64,000 nt of DNA, from assembly GCA_019096065.1 (NCBI GenBank), contig JAGUCH010000008.1, positions 3,105,001 through 3,169,000 on the forward strand, in the 5' to 3' direction. Shown piece after piece: positions 1-10,374 of the stretch (the stretch's first letter is position 1; every line of letters starts with the position of its first letter). The notes beneath the pieces were generated by a model, which made no database searches, was not told the origin of the DNA, and saw only the letters and a list, made by a program, of their open reading frames with translations. A program made the translations under genes and the position numbers. This stretch comes from Paracyclopina nana. Taxonomy: Eukaryota; Arthropoda; Copepoda; Cyclopoida; Cyclopettidae.

Positions 1-419
1 TCAAAATAATCATTGATCAACCCTTAAATAAAAAGCATTAATCAAAGCCAGTTGATGAACCGGAAATTTGCCATCATCAAGAAAACACTCTTATTATATA
101 TTTTTAATAAGGGAAAGGGTCAATGCAAGCGAGGAAAAAAAAGGATTTTCAGCTTTTCAAAGTTTATAGTATGAGGCCAATTACTTATTATGTTGAAAAA
201 ATTGCAAATTTTAGCACAAATTACGCTCTGCGTAGGTCCATATATTTTTATCTCAATTGTAATGGCTTCTGTTTCATCTCAGTTTTCTTATGAATGGCAC
301 TCATTTCTTGAAAGCTCAAATATCTTCCATGCAATTGAAGCAGTAAAAGAAAGCACAGCAGAAAAATTGCCGGCAGTAAAAGTTGGCTTTATGCCAATGT
401 AGCTGTCACCCTTGCTAAA
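1..419. other. 5' flank of SMYD-like gene, possible upstream coding
   Basis: No complete gene is seen. In the frame of the following exon the sequence stays open from about position 339 to 419 and reads something like a TPR helix (LYANVAVTLAKMG), and several AG acceptors lie at 344-380. The first coding exon of the SMYD gene could therefore begin here after an upstream exon outside the window instead of at the ATG at 420. An open frame from 190 to 402 in another phase shows no recognisable domain. Confidence 0.4.
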
Positions 420-3400
420 ATGGGTGAAAATGGCATTCAGTACCACTACTTATTCCTTGGTGATCCACCAAAGCAAAACCGCACGAAAGACTTCATCCCA
501 AGGGCACGAAGAAACAATTGTGCAGCCAAAATTGGAACAGCCCCAGTGCACTTTATTCCAGACTTGGAAACCCAGAAGCCTCTAAACGAGACAATTTTGA
601 AGACTTATGGCTGCATTTCTTTGAATGTTGGGCCTGGGGAAGTCATAATTGCTGCAAAACCATTTGTCATTGCTCCAGCCACGAGGTATGAGTTAAGCCT
701 GTTTTTTCCAATCAGTTTCACCTTTGATGAAAATCATTAGGGTGAGATTAAAGTTGTACGAGGCTGACAGCACTTATTGGATTACCATCTTTTCACAAAC
801 AGCATGCATGAGGTCTGACTCGTACTTAGCTAAAAACTAGGCTTAATATTTTGCTACTCTCTCCTTATCTTGGGAACCTAGCTTACCGTTGATAGATAGC
901 TGATTCGAGTTCATGCAGAGTATGAGCATAACTATGAGCTATAAAGTTGTGGAAAAATCAATGAATCAGACCTTATTGCGTGTACTCGATCAGGCATTTA
1001 ATGCGCATGACATGCCATACTCAATTTTATCCATATAAGCTTCTTTTGATATTAGCTGCCGAGGCGAAAGATGCGAAAAGTGCTTTCAAAAGGCAATCAA
1101 GCTTTTCAAGTGCCCGAATTGCAATTATGCCTTGTATTGCGGAGCGATTTGCATAAGTAACGACACTGCGGCACATGTTGAGTCTGGCGAGTGCAATCTC
1201 ATAAAGAAACGAGGCTCACCATCCAACGACAACGTTCGCTTTATGCTCAGATTTCTGCTCCAATTGAGGTTCCAGCTGGGCCAAGATATTCCCTCCATAT
1301 CGGACTTGGTTCCAGGAAGGCCAACTTTACGAACTTTCAGGTAGTAATTCCATTTAGGATGAGATTGCGTTTTTGAAAAGCTGCTGTTGTTATGCTTTGA
1401 ACAGAGACCTTTTGGATCACTTTGACGATATCGTGACGAGGTCTCCATCAAGGCTGGCACATGCTGAGAATTGCTATGAGGAAATTGTTGACTTTTTGGG
1501 GATTGAGGGGGCGCCACCACCCAATTATTTCCTGCAAGTTTATGGCCGAATGGTGATTAACTCGTTCAATGTGATCGACTCCACAGACCAGGTAAACGAG
1601 TGCCGTTTTAGCCTGCGAAAATTAATACAGCTTTCACTGAAGGTGGCAGTTGCTTCAGCTCTCTACATTGGCCCCTCAATCATCGATCATTCGTGCACTC
1701 CAAATGCAACTGTGTCGTTCGACTTGGACAATGATGGGTAAAGCTGCTTGCCATATTAGTATGATATAATTTTTTACCAGGATTTGCTTTGGGTTGGCCA
1801 CAGTGTGCTCAACTTGTTGCTTTCTTAATTATTCCCTGCTTTCGGAAGAGGCAGCCACCCATCTTCTGTCAAATAGGCACAGAGTAGTAATCTCATCTTA
1901 TGAAGAATTCATTTCATCCAACCAACTACTACAGGTCCATTGTTGTTCGAGCAATAGAAGACTTGTCAGCAAGGCCAACTGATCAATTTTTCATAAGCTA
2001 TCTTGACTTAATGGATCCAACCAAGAAGAGAAGAGAACACCTCAGGAAGCATTACTATTTCACGTGTGAGGTATGTAATTGTCTGGTTTCATTTAGAGCT
2101 TTCACAGCCTTGAGAGGCCAAAAATGGTTGCACTGTTGGCAACTTGTGAAATAATAGGCAAGCTGGTGCATTTTTTGCCAGAATGAAAATAATCCATCTA
2201 CCAGGTGTTCATTTTGCATTTTGACGAGTTAGCCCAAACACCGAGCCTATTTTTTTCATTTCAAAACACTTGGCGAAAAAAGATTCTTTTCACAAGATCA
2301 TACGTCAATTCCAGTGCTCACATTACTTGCTGATGAGGTATTTGTCTTGGTAGGTCTATAATTAATATAACATAACCTACCGAAATGATGTTGTGATTAA
2401 AATGAAAATCAAGATTGGAGCCCCTCAGGGCAAAAAAATAGAATCCTATGAACTAGGTAAAGGCGTCCATAAATGGACAGCGGAGGGCGGGCCTACGGAA
2501 ATATTTGAAAGTATAGCCCTTTATTTTAATAAAAAAAAATGGAAAGCATGCTTCATATCACAAAGCTTTTTCATTCAGCAACCTTCACTTTTAAATGGAG
2601 CTGAGTCACATGTGTAGTTAATAGTTCAACTTTATTATATGACAGAGCGGCAATCATCCAACGCACATTGCTGAGCAGATTGCAAAGGTTGAAAATGGTC
2701 GAAGTCATAGGTGGTGCAATTTTAAGGAAATCTGTCACTCCACTTCACCAAGTAAATAAGTTTGACCTTGGCAAATTTTGGCGGGCTCAGCTTGCCAAGA
2801 TTGCCACTCTCTCTGATGTACAGTTGAACTAGTAGTTGCACTCAAGTTCAAATATGCTAATATTAAGAAGACCTGTGTCGTATGCATGGATCAACTGAGA
2901 CAAACTCAGACCAGGACCAACTGTTTGCTAGAGCCAGGACCAACTATCGGGCAGCTGTGCTTGGATCAACTAAGACATACTGTACTTGGAATACTCCAAC
3001 GGATTGCCCTTGGATAGACATAACTCATAGTCCCTGGATTAACTTTGAAGACAAACTGTCCTTGGATCAATGAAATGGATAGTCCTTGGATCGACTACTC
3101 TGACTTAGCTGGACTTGGGTCAAGTATTTCAAACTGTGACTGGATAGCCTGACAAATCTGATTGTCCCTGCACCAAAAAACGGATCAAACTTGGATTGAA
3201 AGCTAGAAAAGCATGCGGCTCCAAAACTGTACTCAAGAAGCTGGAATAGGACCTACCAGAACATACTGTGCTAGAAACTAATGTGACGGTAATGGAATAG
3301 AGTCTACTCCATGACAGAGCTAGAATAGGAACTACTGTGACGATACCGGAATAGAATCTACTCCATAACAGAGCAGGAATAGGATCTACTGTGACAGTAC

Positions 3401-6400
3401 AGGAATAGAAACTACTGTGACAGACCAGGAACAGCATCTTTACCAGACTTGGGATTTAAACAATTGCTAATGCATGCCATAATAGAATTTAGGCTGACCT
3501 AATACTCTGAATTTGTTGAAACCAAAGCTGAAATGCAATTTACTTTACAACCTAGCTGATACTTCAGGACTTGGCCAAAACATTCAAGATTTGGACTTCA
3601 GGACTTGGCCACTACATTCAAGATTTGGACTTTAGGACTTGGCTGAACCTTAAGGACTTGCCTATCACTTCAAGACTTGCTTTTAACTTCAGGATTTACC
3701 TTAACTTCAGAACTTGGCCAATACTTCAGGACTTGTCTCTAGCTTCAAGACTTAGCCAATACTTAGGACTTAGTTGAAACTTCAGGACTTACCAAAATTT
3801 CAGGACTTGGCCAATACTTCAGGATTTGGCCAAAACTTAAGGGCTTGCCTATAACTCCAAGACTTGCCTATAAGTTCAAGACTTGTGTTTTACTTATTAG
3901 ACTATGACTTTTTATGCCAAAGTTCTTCCTGACTGAAAAACATGGCCAAGACTTCTAGGACTTGTTGCATACTTCAATATATCTTATTTGTCATGACCTT
4001 AATCACTTAGCTGATTTATCTACCTGATGTATTACTAACTTTGCTGGCCTAGTTTTTGTTCTAGTGGATTCTATTCCTTTTCTGTCTTTGTAGTAGATGT
4101 AAGTACAGGTCTGTAGATGCTATTCCTGTTATGTTACACAGTAGATCCTATTCCAGTTCTGTCACAGTAGTTTCTATTTCTGGTACGTTGTGGCAGTAGA
4201 TTCAATTCCGGGTCCAGTGTAGATGCTAGTCCAGGTGCATCACAGTAGTTTCTAGTCCAGGTCCATAGTAGATCCTAGGATAGGAGCCCCTACACACAGC
4301 GGGCTGCTCAGAAGTAGTAAAGAAACTGGCCGAATTGGCTGTTGCACAATTGCATTTTTGGCGCTGCACCCTGTACATTGTTAGAATGCAGCAACAAACT
4401 GTCCCTGTATTGACAAAAACATTCTGTCCTTGGATAGACTGGCAGAACAGACTATCCTTGGATAGACTGGCAAAAGAGACTACCATGGCTGGAGAAAGTG
4501 CTCAGCAACTGAATTTTGACTCTTGCAGCAAAAGTATAGCTACATTTGAGACAGTATTTCAAAATCTTTTTCTTATAGCCCTAAGCTAAAAACAGTCTAT
4601 CATATCTCCTCATTCCATAAATTTCCAGGCCCAATTTCAATTGATTATCCTGAAATGGTGTCTTGGTTATTTTTGTCACAATATATTGATTGCCTCAAAA
4701 TGGCCAAACTGTTCTTCTTTTTCTCCAAAATGGACTATATCCAAGAAAAATTTATTTTTAAGGCAAAATTTCATCTTATTTGTCAATATCTACTACTTTG
4801 GGCACTTTTGATAGCCAAGAAGTCATTCAAAAATAAGATGCTGAAAATTGGTCTTGAAATGAGAATTTGGCCAATTGGTGGAATTTCTAGAGATTGCGGA
4901 AATGGCTTTTTATGTGAGTTGGTATTTCTTGTCGAACCCAATATATGTCTGTCCTGGTCGATCTACGGCCTGTGTGTTCTGATTGTCGATCCAATGATGA
5001 TCCATGGATTATCTGTAAAAGTAATTGATCCAAGAACGATTTATTTTGTCCATGAGAGGCCAATTTGTCGTAGTCTATCCATGGACGATCCATTGTGAAT
5101 CCAAGGGAAGGAGTCCCAACTGTTCTAATAGATTTTAGTCAGTTCTTGGACCTGGCTGTCCAAAATTTACCTATGTCTTGGTAAATCTAAGTCAGCAATG
5201 GATTACTTGGATAACCATTATCCAAGTAATCCATTGCTCCTCAATTCAGCTATGGTTTCCAAAGTCAGAAATGGTGACTCAAGTCACTCCTTAAGTGGCT
5301 GCACAAGGTGAAGCTTAATAAGGCTTGGCTACCCAAGTCATTCCTAAGTAGTTTGTGTTTAACCAAGTCAGCCCAAGCTAGTTAAGTCACAAGTCAGTTA
5401 GGTTACACAAATGAGCCCCAACTTAGTATGTTAGAATAATAGAATAGTAGTTGGTCCCTGTCATGCTATGTTCTGGGTCAGTCATACCAGTAGGCCATGT
5501 TCCTGAAATGTTTTGTTGGTCATGATCTGGGTCCTTCTTTTGGAAGTCAGACTGAAGGCCTGCCCTTGACATTTTGCTGAAATTGCACAAGAGGCTGTAG
5601 GCCTCTGTGCTGAATGTGGTAGTGTTTCTTTTTCCAAAGAGGGGATTTGAAACTTATCCCAAAAACTCAAAACTGCAATATACATCCTACTTGGATCAAC
5701 TACTTGTACAGTCCTTGGATCAACAAGAGGGATACTACTTGGATCGATTGTTAGAACACACACTCCTTGGATAGACAGGACAGAGATGCATTGGGAAGGG
5801 AGAGGGGGCAGGCCTTTTGCCCACTCTCAATAATATGCTTCAATAACTTTGTTGATAGCAGTTTGCGTTATGAGGGCCCAGCCTCCCTAAAAGAGTGAGT
5901 GTGCACGGGTTTGTGATCCGCTCCAACTAATATTTCCTGCCTATTGCTCTTCTTAAAATTTTGTATTTTCAAAAAGCACTTAATATCAAACTAGAAACAT
6001 CACATATACAAAGGAATCATGGTGCCTGATTGGTTTTTGTACAGCTTCTTGTTTCAAACAGGGGAGCAACACAAGTCACAGTGAAATGTGGAGGGCAGGC
6101 CTTTTGCCCACTCCCAATAATGTGCTTCAATCAATTTGTTGATAGTATTGCAGTTTGAGTTATGAGAGCCCTCCCTCCCAAAAATAATGAGAATGGGCGG
6201 GCCTTTGGCCCGCTCTCACTTACACTGCCCGAATATTGCTCTTCTTAAAATGTCCTTGTTGCAAAAAGCATATAATATCAGAGAAGAAGCATACAAAGGA
6301 ATCATGGTGGGTCATTGGTTTTTGTTGTTTCCATTTTCAAACAGGGGAGCAATATATGTCACAGTGAAATGTGGAGGGCAGGTCTTCTTCTGCCCGCTCC

Positions 6401-9400
6401 CACAAATATTGCCCGAATATTACTGAATAATTTGTTTGGTGTAGGGGCAATCCAAAACATTTGTTCAACTTTTGCTATGAATGATACTGCAAAGAGTTGG
6501 AAAAATTGTGTGATGTTCTGATGGCTCAGTGACAGAGTGTTAGATTGCAATGCAGTCCAATCCAGGTTCAAATCCCGGTATAGGCAAACATTTTTTGTCT
6601 TTTTCTGAATAACAGTTTACTTCCTGGTCGATATCCTGGTGCAGTTTCCTGGCTAAAAACTGGGGAGTGACATAGGTCACAGAGAAATGTGGAGGGCGGG
6701 CCTACGGCCCGCCCTCATAAAAAATTGAGTAGGGGCGGGCCTTTTGCCCGCTCCCAATAATATGCATCAATCAAATTGTATATAGCATTGCTGTTTGTGT
6801 TTAATGGGATGAAGGTTTAAATCCCATCTTTGGAAAAACAGTAACTGCCATATTCTGCCCAGAGGCCTACGGCCACTGGGCAGAATGCGGCCAACATACA
6901 AAATTTGCTTGGGGTACAGGCAATCCTAAAAATTTGCTCAACTTCAACTTTTTCATTGATAACGCTGATCAGAGAAGTAAATTTTATGTGATGCTTTGGT
7001 GGCTCAGTGACAGAGTGTCTGATTGCAATGCAGTCAGACCCAGGTTCAAATCCCACAACAGGCAGTTATTTTTCAGGTTTTTTCTGGATTGCAATTTACT
7101 TCCTGGTCGATATCCTGGTTTGGTTTCCTGGTGCAGTTTCCTGGCTAAAAACTGGGGAGTGACATAGGTCACAGCGAAATGTGGAGGGCGGGCCTTCGGC
7201 CCGCCCTCCAAAGATGATCTTTGTAAATTCTTTTAGTAAATTGAGGCAAAAAGTGAAGTCAATGCAGGAACACATTTTGTAGGACAAAAGATAATGCTGA
7301 CTTTATGGCAATGGCAGCTTTTTAACTACCTTAAAATGAATTGTGCCCTTCATTGCAGTGCCTTTTTCGCAGTGCAAATTTATAAAGGTGCCTTTTTCAA
7401 AAAGTGCCTTATACCAGCAGAGCCTTACACGCATTAGAGGGGTAATTACTATTGGAGACTAAGAATTTTTGTCTGGTTGAAAAGAATGGGTTTGTTGCTC
7501 TACAAATTGATGATATGAGCTTCCCTTAACGTGAAGTTGTTCTTAAGATAAGACAGCCAACTTTCTACTTATTCAATATTTCGGCGCTCTCATAAAAGCT
7601 TTTTTTTTGCATGGACACAATTTCCTAAAGTGAAAAGTTTATTGGAGAACCAAATGGCTCTAATTTTGTAAACAAAGAATCTAATGATTGGGGTATAGTA
7701 ATGTTGTGCTCTATTCTTGTAACTTATGGCTCAGAATTCTCATGAAAAAATATCCATAAGCTCTCCTATAATATAAATGAGTTTGTATTTTATATACTGT
7801 AATATGATTTCCTCGTGTTATAATTCAGTTTACCGATCCGACTCAGCTCTTTTATATCACAGTTCTTTCTAAGCAATTTGGGGGATATTAAATACTTAAC
7901 AGCCCTCGAATCAAATTTGAGGGATTTTAAGTAATTTAATGCCCCTCATATTCCATGGAACTAATCCAAATTCCAAAGAAGTTAGAAAAAAGAGAGGATC
8001 ATCCTAGATTTGAACTTCAGACAGTTGGATTAGCATTCCAATGCTCTAACCACTGAGCTATGGAAACATCAAGAAAATTGCATGCTATGTATAGGACTTA
8101 AACCATAATTTAAGCCAGATAAAGAAAAAAAATAAGTTTAGGAATGACTCGGGTTTGAACCCTAGACTGCTGAATTAAGAACTGGGTGCTCTAACCATTT
8201 TGCCATAGGAGCACCTCTTAAGAGAAAGGTTTTAAAAGTCTATTTAATTTCTCCCAACCCACTGGATGCTAGCTAATGAGAGCCAGTGATATTCACATAG
8301 CAACTAAAAACCGAGCAGTATTTTCTAGGGCACGGGGCAGCCCGGTAACTTCATTAAAACACTCAAAAATTGTATTACAGAATATAAAATTGTATATTTC
8401 GAGCTGGGGCACGTAAAATTGGGTCATTAAATAGCTGACCTAGGATTTTAAAATGGAAAAACACTCGTACAATTACAGCCCTCGAAGGCTCGGGCTAGTA
8501 AAGCTGTACTCGAGTTTTTCCATTTTAAAATCCTCGCTCAGCTATTTAATGACCCTTCTTTACGTGCCCCAGCTCGAAATATAGTTATTTATTTCGAGCT
8601 GGGGCATGTAAAGTAGGGTCATTAAATAGCTAAGCGAGGATTTTAAAATGGGAAAACTCGAGTACAGCTTTACTAGCCCGAGCCTGCGAGGGCTGTAATT
8701 GTACGAGTGTTTTTCCATTTTAAAATCCGAGGTCAGCTATTTAATGACCCTATTTTACGTGCCCCAGCTCGGAATATACAATTTTATATTCTGTAATACG
8801 ATTTATGAGTGTTTTAATGAAGTTACCGGGCTGCCCCGTGCCCTAGAAAATACTGCTCGGTTTTTAGTTGCTATGTGAATATCACTGGCTCTCATTAGCT
8901 AGCATCCAGAGGGTTGGGAGCAATTAAATAGACTTTTAAAATCCATTTCTTCAGATGTGTTCCTGTGGCACAATGGTTAGAGTGCTAGGCTCTTGATTCA
9001 GGAGTCTAGGGTTCAAACCCCGGTCATTCCTTAACTTTTTTTATTTCTTTATCTGGCTTAAATTATGGTTAAAGTCCTCTACATAGCATGCAATTTTCAT
9101 GATGTTTCCATAGCTCAGTGGTTGGAGCTTTGGGATGCTAATCTAACTGTCTGAGGTTCGAATCTTGGATGATCCTCTCTTTTTCCAACTTCTTTGGAAT
9201 TTGGATTACTTCCATTGAATATGAGGGCATTAAATTACTTAAAATCCCTCAAATTTGATTCAAGGGCTGTTAAGTATTTAATATCCCCCAAATTGCTTAG
9301 AAAGGACTGTGATATAAAAGAGCTGAGTCGGATCGGTAAACTGAATTATAACACGAGGAAATCGTATTACAGTATATAAATTACTATTATCATCTAACAG

Positions 9401-10374
9401 AAAAACTGAAACCAATTAACAACACTAATTATGCAGGGTAATTAAGTTTGAAAAAATTACTACTTATGTACTTTTATTTAAATACTAGATAGCTAGTGTA
9501 GAGAGAGAAGAACAAAGATGCAAAACACAATTGTTGCACAAGTAATTTATTGCAGTGCCCAAGATGTACCAATTTTGACTCCTTTGAGTGCGATATGTTT
9601 ACTCTGGAGTGTCAAGCCTGTCACCTATCTGTAATACAAATGGACTCCGGAGAGGACAAGAGATGCACTCGTTGCAAAACCCTAGTAGGAATTACAATGA
9701 GCTTAGAAATTCGGGATTGCCCGCCTTGAAAAAGATCGTTAATCCTTTCGTTCTAGGTCAGTCAAGTTGAACAGGAGCATTATGACTTGCTTATGGAGCT
9801 CCTTGAGCAGCAGCTCTACGAGGTGAATTCTTTTGTTTAAGTGTGAACCCAAAATTAACTGTCAAGCTATTTCCCCAGAAAAATATGTCTTTTGAAACTG
9901 CCCAGTTTTGCAGAACTCTGATGGATCGAGATCATTTCAGCAAATGTCATATCTACTATGCAAAAGTAATGGATGTCGTCTTTGACCAGCTGTTCTGTGA
10001 TGTTACCTCTGGGTAAGCCCACGATTTTCTGCTGCTTTCTAAAAAGATGTCAAAATTATACTAAGTCTCAACACCCTAAATGAAAACGCTTGTCACATTG
10101 GCCTTTTCTCTCCCCGTTATTTAGCCACCTTGGTGAGGATAAGAATGTGCTTAACGAGGCTGAGTTATCAGGCAAAATAGTGACAAGAGCTCGAGAAAAA
10201 TACCAAAAGCGTACTTTAGCACACGGCCTTATTTTGCTGAAGCTTTCAGTCGTTCAACAAAAGCTGGGGAAGCTCGGAGAAGCAAAGGTCAACTTGAATA
10301 CGGCCACCGAAATACTGAAGATTTGCGTGGGAGAAAATAAAACAAACATAATGCTCCATGATCTCAAACTATGA
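420..10374 (+). CDS. SET and MYND domain protein, SMYD1/2/3-like (8 exons)
   Basis: Predicted lysine methyltransferase-like protein of about 532 residues. Exons: 420-685, 1056-1340, 1405-1737, 1935-2070, 9556-9684, 9757-9822, 9879-10012, 10125-10374; all phases agree and the sum divides by three. Order: SET N-lobe (GPGEVIIAAKPFV), MYND zinc finger from CRGERCEKC through YCGAIC to the H/C pair, SET core with SIIDHSCTPN near residue 278, ISYLDLMDPT, post-SET cysteines (CECPRC), then a helical TPR-like C terminus ending like SMYD3. The motif normally read NHSC is DHSC, so the Asn that contacts AdoMet is missing, and the N-terminal GxG is poor: catalysis is doubtful. The start is the first in-frame ATG, but the 100 residues before the SET N-lobe resemble nothing in SMYD3, so the 5' end is uncertain. 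Intron 4 (7485 bases) is full of repeats. Confidence 0.8.
3230..3440 (+). repeat. Tandem about 33-bp unit, forward orientation
   Basis: About six drifting copies of a unit built on GGAATAG followed by A/TCTACTGTGACAG, spaced about 33 bases. The reverse-oriented copies at 4080-4270 make the pair a possible long imperfect hairpin. Confidence 0.6.
3548..3895 (+). repeat. Minisatellite of about 17-18 bp (ACTTCAGGACTTGGCCA)
   Basis: About eighteen degenerate head-to-tail copies of ACTTCAGGACTTGGCCA with frequent T/A and C/T changes; two copies are longer (ACATTCAAGATTTGG variants). The open frame 3571-3777 is only the repeat read through. Confidence 0.75.
4080..4270 (-). repeat. Tandem about 33-bp unit, reverse orientation
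   Basis: Copies such as TCACAGTAGTTTCTATTCC and TAGATCCTATTCCAG are the reverse complement of the unit at 3230-3440. The two blocks flank the minisatellite at 3548-3895. Confidence 0.55.
5194..5238. repeat. Perfect 20-bp hairpin with 5-base loop
   Basis: AGCAATGGATTACTTGGATA at 5194-5213 is followed by loop ACCAT and its exact reverse complement at 5219-5238. It lies in the SMYD intron, so it could form a stem in the pre-mRNA. No associated terminator or gene. Confidence 0.85.
6521..6716 (+). repeat. tRNA-related SINE-like copy with GC-rich palindromic tail
   Basis: Begins with a pol III A-box-like word (TGGCTCAGTGACAGAG) and a B-box-like word (GGTTCAAATCC), continues through a shared body (CTGGCTAAAAACTGGGGAGT...GTCACAG) and ends in a perfect palindrome with 11-bp arms (GAGGGCGGGCC, loop TAC) at 6692-6716. 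A close copy lies at 6990-7209; weaker tail copies are near 6085-6115, 6190-6220, 6370-6405 and 6725-6750, and a tail-only piece near 2482-2498. Confidence 0.7.
6990..7209 (+). repeat. tRNA-related SINE-like copy, second full copy
   Basis: Same order as the copy at 6521: A-box-like TGGCTCAGTGACAGAG, B-box-like GGTTCAAATCC, body, then a palindrome with 12-bp arms (GGAGGGCGGGCC, loop TTC) at 7183-7209. Two diverged body copies at about 5995-6110 and 6290-6410 (shared AAAGGAATCATGGT) lack the tRNA-like head. Confidence 0.7.
8958..9032 (+). other. tRNA-like block in foldback right arm (1)
   Basis: A-box-like TGGCACAATGGTTAGAGTGC and B-box-like GGTTCAAACCC spaced as in a tRNA, and a reverse copy near 8144-8214 in the left arm. 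The anticodon stem does not pair well, so I read this as a tRNA-derived segment of the element and not a working tRNA gene. Confidence 0.45.
9103..9175 (+). other. tRNA-like block in foldback right arm (2)
   Basis: CCATAGCTCAGTGGTTGGAGC followed by GGTTCGAATC at tRNA spacing; the left-arm copy at 7998-8072 reads with a five-pair anticodon stem and loop ATGCTAA (anticodon GCT would be serine, but the long variable arm of tRNA-Ser is absent). Most likely tRNA-derived sequence inside the repeat. Confidence 0.4.

Larger units (their letters stand above)
2880..5780. repeat. Degenerate simple-repeat zone inside SMYD intron 4
   Basis: A patchwork of short words repeated with drift. CCTTGGATCAACT-like words recur at about 2885-3090, 4430-4475 and 5690-5770; an AGGAATAGAATCTACTGTGA-like unit at 3230-3440 returns in opposite orientation at 4080-4270; AAGTCA words fill 5270-5420. 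No open frame here looks like a gene. It lies wholly in the 2071-9555 intron. Confidence 0.7.
7791..9378. mobile_element. 1.6-kb foldback (inverted-repeat) element
   Basis: The left arm 7791-8580 is matched by the right arm 8591-9378 in reverse complement across a 10-base centre (8581-8590), and long stretches such as the one around 8321-8350 versus 8815-8850 are identical. Each arm carries a nested inverted repeat (about 8397-8577 and about 8594-8775) and two tRNA-like blocks. The ends are TATATACTGTAAT and its complement. There is no transposase, so it is non-autonomous. High arm identity suggests recent origin or gene conversion. It lies in SMYD intron 4. Confidence 0.85.

Noticed and set aside
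1782-1982. Open frame with many cysteines in the SMYD gene
   Set aside because: It lies inside intron 1738-1934; only skipping it keeps the SET sequence NDG-SIVVRAIEDL in phase, as in SMYD3.
3230-3895. CRISPR-like array
   Set aside because: Repeats are degenerate and directly adjoining without unique spacers, and the window is eukaryotic.
8958-9175. Two tRNA genes
   Set aside because: Box spacing is right but anticodon arms pair poorly and both are part of a repeated foldback element.
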